From positions 1 to 8,038 of the forward strand of contig JAUYES010000483.1 in NCBI GenBank assembly GCA_030691225.1: a stretch of DNA of 8,038 nucleotides. Direction: 5' to 3'. Below, piece by piece: positions 1 through 5,533 of this stretch; positions within the stretch are counted from its first letter, which is position 1, and each line of letters begins with the position of its first letter. This DNA is from Holophaga sp. GTDB lineage: Bacteria; Acidobacteriota; Holophagae; Holophagales; Holophagaceae. The notes under the pieces are model-generated. The model had not been told where the DNA came from and did not search any database. It was given only the letters and a program-made list of their open reading frames with translations. The translations under genes and the position numbers were made by a program.

Positions 1-39
1 CACCATGGCCCGCCATGCCGCCTCTGCTGCATAAACGCG

Positions 40-62
40 AAAGGGCGCCTTTGGCGCCCATT
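40..62 (-). terminator. Duplicated terminator hairpin (distal copy, one mismatch)
   Basis: This is the same AAAGGGCGCC-TTT-GGCGCCC stem as at 252-274, but A60 leaves an A-A mismatch three pairs from the base. It would act as a second stop for transcripts reading leftward out of the peroxiredoxin gene. Confidence 0.5.
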
Positions 63-81
63 CTAGGTGATCCGATCAGGA

Positions 82-118
82 CTATTTCGAGCTGAAGGCC
101 TTCAATCCGTCGAAGGTC
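82..118 (-). pseudogene. Orphan duplicate of the peroxiredoxin gene's 3' tail
   Basis: Read on the minus strand, this fragment encodes the final residues of the neighbouring peroxiredoxin (TFDGLKAFSSK, then TAG) in the same codons. Upstream of it (119 onward) the sequence has no peroxiredoxin homology: codons reading RVTK replace the AMTP of the real gene. It has no start or catalytic part and cannot make an enzyme. It is a by-product of the 212-bp duplication. Confidence 0.85.
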
Positions 119-212
119 TTCGTGACGCGGGCCTAAGCGGCCCGCGCCCTGCGGGCGAAATGCGCCTTCGGCTCATTTCGTCGTCCCCCTCCACGCCTTT
201 GGCGCGTCGGGT
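119..212. repeat. Hairpin-dense intergenic spacer, REP-like
   Basis: The 94-bp spacer between the repeat copies contains consecutive inverted repeats. CGCGGGCC/GGCCCGCG lies at 126-146 with a 5-nt loop. CGCCC/GGGCG lies at 145-157. CGAAATG/CATTTCG lies at 156-180 with an inner GCC-TTC-GGC. A small CGCC-TTT-GGCG follows at 194-204. The last motif resembles the core of the neighbouring terminator hairpins. Such runs of hairpins are typical of REP/BIME-like intergenic elements, but no family is recognised here. No convincing gene is present. Confidence 0.55.
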
Positions 213-330
213 CACCATGGCCCGCCATGCCGCCTCTGCTGCATAAACGCGAAAGGGCGCCTTTGGCGCCCTTTCTAGGTGATCCGATCAGGACTATTTC
301 GAGCTGAAGGCCTTCAATCCGTCGAAGGTC
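213..330. repeat. Right copy of the 118-bp direct repeat, overlapping the 3' end of the peroxiredoxin gene
   Basis: This copy is 212 bp to the right of bases 1-118 and differs at one base. It contains the genuine last codons and stop of the peroxiredoxin gene and its perfect terminator hairpin at 252-274. It is therefore the parental sequence in the duplication model. Confidence 0.93.
252..274 (-). terminator. Terminator of the peroxiredoxin gene
   Basis: A perfect 10-bp stem (AAAGGGCGCC / GGCGCCCTTT) with a 3-nt loop lies about 19 bp past the peroxiredoxin stop codon. Read on the minus strand, the stem ends in CCCTTT followed by CGCGTTTAT, a weak T-rich tail. The stem is symmetric, so it could act in both directions. 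Confidence 0.7.
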
Positions 331-878
331 GGCGTCATGGCTTTGTCGCCTTTTTTCCAGTTGGCGGGGCAGACTTCGCCGTGTTCGTTGCTGAAATCGA
401 TGGCATCGATGAGGCGTAGGGCTTCTTCAACATTGCGGCCCAGGGGGAGGTCATTGATGGTGATGTGGCGGATAGTCTGCTTGTCATCGGCGTCGATGAT
501 AAACAGGCCACGCAGAGCCACACCAGCAGAGAGCAGCACGCCGTAATCCTGGGCGATGGTCTTGTTGAGGTCGGAAATCAGGGGGTAGGTAATGCCCTTG
601 ATGCCGCCTTCCTTGCGCTCCATCTGGGTCCAGGCCCAGTGACTGAATTTGGAATCGACAGAAACGCCCAGCACTGCGGTGTTACGGGCGTCAAACTCGG
701 CCTTGGCATCGGAAAAGGCCAGGATTTCCGTGGGGCACACGAAGGTGAAATCCAGGGGGTAGAAGAAGACGACAACCTTTTTGCCCTTGTAATCGGAAAG
801 CGAAACTTCTTTGAACTGACCTTCCACTAAGGCGTCGGCCTTGAACTGGGGTGCGGGCTGGGTTACGAATGCGGCCAT
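294..878 (-). CDS. ahpC: 2-Cys peroxiredoxin (AhpC/Prx1 type)
   Basis: This 194-residue protein has the normal length of a typical 2-Cys peroxiredoxin, a cytoplasmic enzyme reducing H2O2, organic hydroperoxides and peroxynitrite. The peroxidatic Cys48 lies in PLDFTFVCPTE, with Thr45 and the catalytic Arg123 (in ALRGLFIID) in place. The resolving Cys170 lies in GEVCPANW. SVDSKFSHWAW (73-83) is also characteristic. A GGIKG stretch at 91-95 resembles the GGLG loop of over-oxidation-sensitive Prx1 proteins, but the C-terminal tail ends AFSSK without the YF pair, so sensitivity is uncertain. The ATG at 878 is preceded by GGAGG four bases upstream. No AhpF or thioredoxin reductase gene is nearby, so the electron donor is unknown. 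The gene is divergent from the arginine deiminase gene. Its last 12 codons are duplicated at 82-118. Confidence 0.95.
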   Translation of the reverse strand: MAAFVTQPAPQFKADALVEGQFKEVSLSDYKGKKVVVFFYPLDFTFVCPTEILAFSDAKAEFDARNTAVLGVSVDSKFSHWAWTQMERKEGGIKGITYPLISDLNKTIAQDYGVLLSAGVALRGLFIIDADDKQTIRHITINDLPLGRNVEEALRLIDAIDFSNEHGEVCPANWKKGDKAMTPTFDGLKAFSSK

Positions 879-1023
879 GGTGCCTCCAAAAATGATCGGG
901 GGGTCCCCAAAATGGTTACCTAATGCCCCTTAGGCTCGAATCGGGGCCTTCGCGTTACAGGAATTTTTCTCCGAGTTCCTGGGTAGAGTGAAATCTGTTG
1001 TTTTTGCAATTCTGGAGCTCGTC
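879..1023. promoter_or_regulatory. Divergent intergenic region between the peroxiredoxin and arginine deiminase genes
   Basis: This 145-bp region must hold the promoters of both divergent genes. I find no convincing -35/-10 pair on either strand. It contains an inverted repeat CAGGAA-N12-TTCCTG (958-981), a GGGG-T-CCCC palindrome (about 899-907) close to the peroxiredoxin start, and a GCCCC...GGGGC pair flanking it. Any of these could be operator or leader structure. No regulator family is recognised. Confidence 0.45.
1014..1017 (+). promoter_or_regulatory. Ribosome binding site fixing the arginine deiminase start
   Basis: GGAG lies 6 bases before the ATG at 1024. An in-frame GTG at 988 would add 12 residues (MKSVVFAILELV) but has no Shine-Dalgarno-like sequence before it, so the ATG at 1024 is preferred. 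Confidence 0.75.
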
Positions 1024-2325
1024 ATGGAACCGATTCAACTTTCCGTATTTTCTGAGATCGACCGTCTCAAACAGGTGGTGGTGCACGCTCCGGGCCCAGA
1101 AGTGGATTTAATGGTCCCCACCATCATGGAAAAGCTGCTCTTCGATGACATTCTCCACGGCGAACAGGCACGAGATGAGCACGCACTCTTCCGGGGTGCA
1201 TTGGCCCGCGTGGCCGACGAGGTGCTGGATATCCAGGATCTGTTCGTGGAGGCCATGGCCGAGGAGGGCGCGAAACTCGGTTTCATCGAAGACCTGCGCC
1301 GCCTGGTCAATCTGCCCGATGCCACCTGCAATCTGCTCCGCGAGATGCCTTCCGACCGCTGCGCCCGCAGCATCATCACGGGTATCGCGTGGGACGACAT
1401 TCCAGGCCACACCCATTGGCAACGCGGTTTTGAGTACCAGCTCCGCCCCATTCCGAACCTACTTTTCATGCGCGATCCGGCGGCCGTACTCGGCACAGCC
1501 TACTCCGTGAATTCCATGGCGACCTGGGCCCGTGAGCGGGAACCGCTGATCCTCAGCTATGTCTTCCGCCATCACCCGCGCCTCTGCCACTTGCCCGATC
1601 GGGCGCGACTTTTCGATCAAGTCACTCCCTTGCTGAAGGGCGAGATCCGCGCCCCCCTGGCCATGGAAGGCGGCGATATGTTGGTGCTCAGCGATAAGGT
1701 GCTGGCCATTGGCTGTTCCGAGCGCACCAGTGCCGATGCCGTGCATCACCTGGCCGAGAGCCTGCGGGATCACTACCGGAGCGGGGAAACGAGTTTCGAA
1801 CATTTACTGATGGTGTTGATGCCGCCCATCCGCTCGGCCATGCACCTGGATACGATTTTTACCCGGACTAGCCAGGAAGAATGTCTGGTCTACCCACCAT
1901 TCTTTGCGGGCAAGAGTTCGGAACTCCTCAATGTCATGTCCATCGATCTGCGCAACGAGGAACTACGCTTCACCACGCAACCGAGCCTGCTGAAGAGTCT
2001 TCGCATGGTTGGCATCGATCTAAAACCCATCGCCTGCGGCGGCCAAGACTACATCAAGCAGCAGCGGGAGCAATGGACCGATGGCGCCAACGCCTTCTGC
2101 ATGGCCCCTGGCGTAATTTTCAGCTACAGCCGCAATACCGGTACCGCCGAGGAACTGGCCAAGAACGGCTACAACGTACTGCCCGTAAAACAGCTCCTGG
2201 CGGACCCCAGCATCAATTTGCTGGATGGCCGAAAATACCTGATTCAACTTGAGTGCGGTGAGCTTTCCAGGGCCCGTGGCGGCCCCCGCTGCATGACCAT
2301 GCCCCTTTCCCGGGTAGCTCAATAA
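1024..2325 (+). CDS. arcA: Arginine deiminase
   Basis: This enzyme hydrolyses L-arginine to L-citrulline and ammonia in the cytoplasm. The 433-residue protein carries the full guanidino-group-modifying set: Asp151 in FMRDP, Glu215 in MEGGD, His274 and Asp276 in HLDTIFT, and the nucleophile Cys423 in GGPRCMTMPL near the C-terminus. The N-terminal segment with RLKQVVVHAPGPE is also typical of the family. Bacterial arginine deiminases are usually about 405-420 residues; the extra length here lies mainly between the HLDT motif and the Cys. The start at 1024 is chosen for its GGAG; an upstream in-frame GTG at 988 is less likely. A membrane protein gene follows after 21 bp, probably in the same transcript. 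The usual arc partners (ornithine carbamoyltransferase, carbamate kinase, arginine/ornithine antiporter) are absent from the window. The role may be arginine breakdown or ammonia production; this is inference. A related amidinotransferase is less likely given the HLDT and RCM motifs. Confidence 0.92.
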   Translation: MEPIQLSVFSEIDRLKQVVVHAPGPEVDLMVPTIMEKLLFDDILHGEQARDEHALFRGALARVADEVLDIQDLFVEAMAEEGAKLGFIEDLRRLVNLPDATCNLLREMPSDRCARSIITGIAWDDIPGHTHWQRGFEYQLRPIPNLLFMRDPAAVLGTAYSVNSMATWAREREPLILSYVFRHHPRLCHLPDRARLFDQVTPLLKGEIRAPLAMEGGDMLVLSDKVLAIGCSERTSADAVHHLAESLRDHYRSGETSFEHLLMVLMPPIRSAMHLDTIFTRTSQEECLVYPPFFAGKSSELLNVMSIDLRNEELRFTTQPSLLKSLRMVGIDLKPIACGGQDYIKQQREQWTDGANAFCMAPGVIFSYSRNTGTAEELAKNGYNVLPVKQLLADPSINLLDGRKYLIQLECGELSRARGGPRCMTMPLSRVAQ

Positions 2326-2346
2326 CCCTTTTCATTCGAGGTTTCC

Positions 2347-2817
2347 ATGCCCCAATTCGAGATCTACAACCTAGTAAAGTGGCTGCATTTTGTGGCCTTG
2401 GCCCTGGGCGGGGGCGGCATCGTGATCGCGCTTCTGCTTTCGGGCTTCGAGGACGAACGCGAGGATCTGCGCGGCCTCGCTGCCACCATCTGGAAGAAAG
2501 TCGTGGCCTGGTCCTTCCGGCTCGCCCTGATTCTGGGAATTCTCATGCTGGTCGTGCAGTACCGAGCGGGAGATCCCAACCCTCTGGCGCCACACTACCT
2601 GCACGTTAAATTGCTGCTGGTGCTGATTCTGGTGGGTGTTTCTGAAATGGCCCCCAAGGCCTTGGCGGGAGCCAAGCGCGGCGCGGCCATGCTGGCCCTG
2701 TTGCTCTTTTTGCTGGCTTCCTTCGTGACCATCAATCGAAACGTCTTCCCCCAGCGCCGTCCCAAGCCCGAGGCAGCTCCTGCAATTCAGACTGCTCCAA
2801 CGATGCAGGCGAGCTAG
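2347..2817 (+). CDS. Small four-helix membrane protein, HemJ/CopD-like in outline
   Basis: This 156-residue protein has four hydrophobic segments, at about 9-33, 52-70, 83-99 and 113-129, followed by a polar, Pro/Ala-rich tail. The first helix has WLHF (His14). The third opens with HYLHVKLLLVL (His83, His86, Lys88). This recalls the His-in-helix-1 and HxK-in-helix-3 pattern of HemJ/CopD/SirB2-type membrane proteins, where such histidines can bind heme or copper. The resemblance is by eye, and the protein could equally belong to an uncharacterised DUF family. GAGG five bases before the ATG supports the start. The gene begins 21 bp after the arginine deiminase stop in the same direction, so co-transcription is likely. 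It has no arginine transporter features, being much too short with too few helices, so its link to arginine metabolism is unknown. Confidence 0.75.
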   Translation: MPQFEIYNLVKWLHFVALALGGGGIVIALLLSGFEDEREDLRGLAATIWKKVVAWSFRLALILGILMLVVQYRAGDPNPLAPHYLHVKLLLVLILVGVSEMAPKALAGAKRGAAMLALLLFLLASFVTINRNVFPQRRPKPEAAPAIQTAPTMQAS

Positions 2818-3015
2818 GTTCGCCAACCATCACGGCAAACCCACGCACGGCAAACGTCTTCTCAGGGTGCCGTGCAAGGGAGCTGCACGATTTTCAAGGC
2901 TTCCTCAGAAGTCGTGGCCGTTATGGCTTTGACCGACATGGATCCATGGCCCAAGCGAGGCTGTAAGAAGGCTCCATGACATTCAAAAAGAGCTCGAAGT
3001 CGCAGTGGTCGGGCA
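2818..3015. other. Convergent intergenic region, little content
   Basis: This 198-bp gap separates the ends of the membrane protein gene and the kinase gene. It holds a hairpin at 2845-2875, a 10-bp direct repeat CACGGCAAAC (2831-2840 and 2846-2855), a 12-bp palindrome CATGGATCCATG (2937-2948), and a possible 31-codon minus-strand ORF touching the kinase stop. No confident gene is seen. Confidence 0.5.
2845..2875. terminator. Possible bidirectional terminator between convergent genes
   Basis: GCACGGCA and TGCCGTGC form an 8-bp perfect stem around a 15-nt loop, 28 bp past the membrane protein stop. There is no T-run on either side, so this is a weak intrinsic terminator candidate. Its position between two gene ends is the main support. 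Confidence 0.35.
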
Positions 3016-5256
3016 TCAGCGGGTCGAATCCAAACGTTCCTGGCCGAAACTCAGCAAAAGCGCCTCGAACCTGGGCAAGATGCGCAGGCTATCGAGATCA
3101 CCATCATTCTCAAGCCACCCCTTGTCGGTAAGCCCTGCACGAACAGCCTGTTCCAGACAATCCAGGGCTTCCGTGGGGTTGTCTGCCAGAGCATGAATGC
3201 AGCCCACGTTGTAGAGCAGCATAGGATCATCGGGGTCCAGATTGCGAGCCATGCGCGCCCAAGCCAGCCCTTTGTCCCTTTGTCCCAGGGCCACCAGGGC
3301 ATTGGCGCCAAGATAACGAGTACGAGCATCGTCAGGCACGTGCCGCAGTTTTTCTTCAGCAATAGCTACACCTCGACGACGAGCCGTGGCGGCTTCGGCG
3401 GGTCGGGCCAAGCGAGTGTAGACCTGGGCCACCAGCAGTTGCGCTTGGCAATCCTCCGGACGAATCTGAATCGCTCGCTCAAATAGATCCAGGGCTGATT
3501 CTAGGTTGCCCTGACTGAAACAATGGCGCGCCTTGAGATAGGCTGCTTCGTATAAGTTGGGATCCATGGCTAGGGCCAGATCGAAGGCAGCCATGGCCTC
3601 CTCGCTTCGACCCATGGCCGACAAGGCCAAGCCACGTGATGCATGGGCCTCGGCCAATTTTGGATTCAGTGCTAATGCGCGCTCGCTGGCGCTTTCAGCC
3701 TGCATGCGATTCTCATCTGAACGATCGGCATAAAGAAATAGAAAGGCCGCACAGTTGGAAATCCCGGCCCAGGCTTCCGCGTACTCCGGTTCGCGTTCGA
3801 CCGCTTGTTGAAACATCTGAAGGGCGAAACGCATGCCATGCCGGTTGTACCGAAAGTAGTAGTGCCGACCCCGAAGGTAGTCCTCGTAGGCCTCAAGGTC
3901 CACAGTTGGGCGCGGATGCGCCAAGGGTTTCAGGTTGACGGCAAGTGCCCTGGCGACCTGTTGAGCAATTTCCTCCTGAACGCGGAAGACTTCCCCACAT
4001 CCCCCTTCGAAGGCATCCGACCAAAGCTGGTGCCCCGTGGCGGCATCTGAAAGTTCTGCCCGAACGCGCAAGCGGTTGCCCTCTTTTGCCACCGTACCAG
4101 TCATCAAGTTGCGCACCCGGAGTCGCTTACCCAGCTCCTGCGTGGGCAGATTGGAGTATTTGTAGAGAAAAGAGGATGTTCGAGAAGCCACCTGAAGTCC
4201 TTCCACCCGGGCCAAGGCATGCAGAATCTCCTCGGCCATCCCCTCACAAAAAGAAGCCTGGTCCTTTTCAAGGCTGAGGTCATGGAAGGGAAACACCGCC
4301 ACCGAGCCCATAGCGGGCTGTTCCGAAGCCGTTCGGCATTCGGAAAGAACCTGGTGAAGCTCCAAGCAGGTTGCGTATCGCGCCTCAGGCTGCTTGGCCA
4401 AACATCGACTCAGGATCGCGTGCAGAGCCGAGCTTAAATGATCCGGCCAAGAGGGTTCTCGCTCAAGAATTGCTCCCGCCAGTTCGGCGAGCGTTTTTCC
4501 CTGAAAAGGCCGCGTCCCAACGGCCATTTCATAGATAACGACCCCCAGAGAAAAGATATCCGATTGGGCCGTGAGTTCCATTTCCTGCAACTGCTCTGGA
4601 GACATGTAAGGAATGGTTCCCATGAGTCCCCCCGAGGAGCTTTTGGGCAACTGGGTGGATTCAGAATCCCAAGCGGCCTGTCGCAAAGCCAAGCCAAAAT
4701 CCAACACTTTGACCCGACCCTCCTCGGTCAGCATGATGTTACGTGGATTCAAATCGCGGTGAATGATACCCCGAGCATGGGCAGCGGCCATGGCTTCAGT
4801 AATCTGCAGACTCAAATCCAGCACCTGGACCTCTGAAAGGCCCTCGGAGGTCAGGCTCGCTGCAAGCGTTCGGCCATTGATGCGCTCCATTACGAGAAAA
4901 AGACGATCATCATGCATTTCCAGAGCATGAAGCGTGACAATTCCTGGATGAGATAGGGCCGCCACGGCTCGAGCTTCGGCCTCTAGCTGGGCGTGGGCTT
5001 GCGAATTGCCAGAAATCCGACTAGTCAGCAGTTTGAGTGCGACCTCCCGCTCTAGGCGTAGATCCTCTGCCCGCCATACAGTGCCAAAGCCCCCGGCCCC
5101 CAAGGGCTCCATCAGGCGATAATGCGCCAGCATCATTCCCGGCTGAACCACAGCCTCCGCAGGTTCTAGAAGAGATTCTTCGCTCCCTCCCGCCGTGGGC
5201 AAATCGCTCCGATCCGCACCGAATCCTGTGGAGAAACGATCAGCCGATGAATCCAT
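3016..5256 (-). CDS. Ser/Thr protein kinase with TolB-N-like domain and TPR repeats
   Basis: This 746-residue protein has three parts. Residues about 46-310 form a Hanks-type kinase: glycine loop GAGGFG (53-58), Lys75 in VALKLL, helix-C Glu94, catalytic loop HRDLNPRN (Asp168, Asn173), DFG (186-188), and SPE (218-220) after GTIPYM. Residues about 317-441 begin SVAVFPFHDLS and resemble the TolB N-terminal/FlgO-like domain often found between bacterial kinases and TPRs. About 455-740 are TPR-like helical repeats, for example around EAHASRGLALSAMG and EAAYLKARHCFSQG. No transmembrane segment is seen, so it is probably cytoplasmic. Asn170 replaces the conserved Lys of the HRDLKPxN loop, which may lower or alter activity. 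The ATG at 5256 has AGAGG four bases upstream. An in-frame GTG at 5286 would add 10 residues but lacks such a site. The gene is divergent from the thioredoxin gene; the kinase's substrate is unknown. Confidence 0.93.
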   Translation of the reverse strand: MDSSADRFSTGFGADRSDLPTAGGSEESLLEPAEAVVQPGMMLAHYRLMEPLGAGGFGTVWRAEDLRLEREVALKLLTSRISGNSQAHAQLEAEARAVAALSHPGIVTLHALEMHDDRLFLVMERINGRTLAASLTSEGLSEVQVLDLSLQITEAMAAAHARGIIHRDLNPRNIMLTEEGRVKVLDFGLALRQAAWDSESTQLPKSSSGGLMGTIPYMSPEQLQEMELTAQSDIFSLGVVIYEMAVGTRPFQGKTLAELAGAILEREPSWPDHLSSALHAILSRCLAKQPEARYATCLELHQVLSECRTASEQPAMGSVAVFPFHDLSLEKDQASFCEGMAEEILHALARVEGLQVASRTSSFLYKYSNLPTQELGKRLRVRNLMTGTVAKEGNRLRVRAELSDAATGHQLWSDAFEGGCGEVFRVQEEIAQQVARALAVNLKPLAHPRPTVDLEAYEDYLRGRHYYFRYNRHGMRFALQMFQQAVEREPEYAEAWAGISNCAAFLFLYADRSDENRMQAESASERALALNPKLAEAHASRGLALSAMGRSEEAMAAFDLALAMDPNLYEAAYLKARHCFSQGNLESALDLFERAIQIRPEDCQAQLLVAQVYTRLARPAEAATARRRGVAIAEEKLRHVPDDARTRYLGANALVALGQRDKGLAWARMARNLDPDDPMLLYNVGCIHALADNPTEALDCLEQAVRAGLTDKGWLENDGDLDSLRILPRFEALLLSFGQERLDSTR

Positions 5257-5260
5257 AACA

Positions 5261-5265
5261 CCTCT
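5261..5265 (-). promoter_or_regulatory. Ribosome binding site fixing the kinase start
   Basis: On the minus strand AGAGG precedes the ATG at 5256 by four bases (AGAGGTGTTATG). The alternative upstream GTG at 5286 has no comparable site. Confidence 0.65.
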
Positions 5266-5437
5266 GCCAGAGACTGGAGCAAACACCCAAGCCTACGCTT
5301 GAGATCGGCTGCGGCCTAGCCTGCCCGGACTTCTTCAGCCGCGTCTGTAACCACCCCGTCCAGCCCCAAACTCGAGGCCGCTCCAGCGACCCAGGCGGCT
5401 CTGGTGGCTGAAGCGGAGCGCCTAGCCACGGGCACCC

Positions 5438-5466
5438 AACGTTCGCGCCTTCTTACCGAACGTTCG
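5438..5466. promoter_or_regulatory. Tandem AACGTTCG sites, likely operator
   Basis: AACGTTCG occurs at 5438-5445 and again at 5459-5466, exactly 21 bp apart, or two helical turns. The right site sits in a perfect 10-bp palindrome CGAACGTTCG (5457-5466). The left differs from it at one base (CCAACGTTCG). Two in-phase palindromes just upstream of a TTGACA element are what a pair of dimeric regulator sites would look like. The regulator is unknown. Confidence 0.5.
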
Positions 5467-5472
5467 TGATGT

Positions 5473-5505
5473 TTGACAAGAAACATAACTGGGGCCCATT
5501 AGAAT
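5473..5505 (+). promoter_or_regulatory. Candidate promoter of the thioredoxin gene
   Basis: A perfect TTGACA lies at 5473-5478 and TAGAAT (five of six to the -10 consensus) at 5500-5505. The 21-bp spacing is longer than the usual 16-18, so a weak or activator-dependent promoter is possible, or the pairing is wrong. Transcription would start about 20-25 bp before the ATG at 5534. Confidence 0.4.
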
Positions 5506-5533
5506 CAGAAGAACCCCTTATCCCGGAGCTCCC

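Larger units (their letters stand above)
1..118. repeat. Left copy of a 118-bp direct repeat (period 212 bp), truncated by the window edge or complete
   Basis: Bases 1-118 match 213-330 with a single difference (A at 60, T at 272). The match ends at 118/330, where the sequences diverge. The left copy holds, on the minus strand, the last 12 codons and stop of the peroxiredoxin gene (82-118), then the terminator hairpin (40-62), then about 39 bp of downstream DNA. The A60 change breaks one base pair in the hairpin. Because the window starts exactly where the match starts, the repeat may extend further left. The simplest reading is a 212-bp tandem duplication whose right boundary lies inside the 3' end of the peroxiredoxin gene. 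Confidence 0.93.
5257..5533. other. Divergent intergenic region between the kinase and thioredoxin genes
   Basis: This 277-bp region separates two divergent starts. The right third holds the paired AACGTT sites, a TTGACA element and the thioredoxin ribosome binding site (GGAG at 5525-5528, five bases before the ATG). The left part (about 5320-5469) reads open on the plus strand without a good start. I find no clear kinase promoter. Confidence 0.5.

Noticed and set aside
160..246. Short plus-strand ORF of 28 codons running through the spacer into the right repeat
   Set aside because: It crosses several hairpins, has an Arg/Ser-rich translation and no ribosome binding site. The intergenic repeat explains the sequence better.
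1..330. CRISPR-like array
   Set aside because: There are only two repeats of 118 bp with a 94-bp spacer, and they overlap a gene end. No short regular repeats or cas genes are present.
465..830. 121-codon plus-strand frame across the peroxiredoxin gene
   Set aside because: It is antisense to a complete, well-conserved peroxiredoxin, without a ribosome binding site or recognisable motif.
2937..2948. 12-bp palindrome CATGGATCCATG as an operator
   Set aside because: It lies between two gene ends, away from any start, and a single palindrome of this size is expected by chance.
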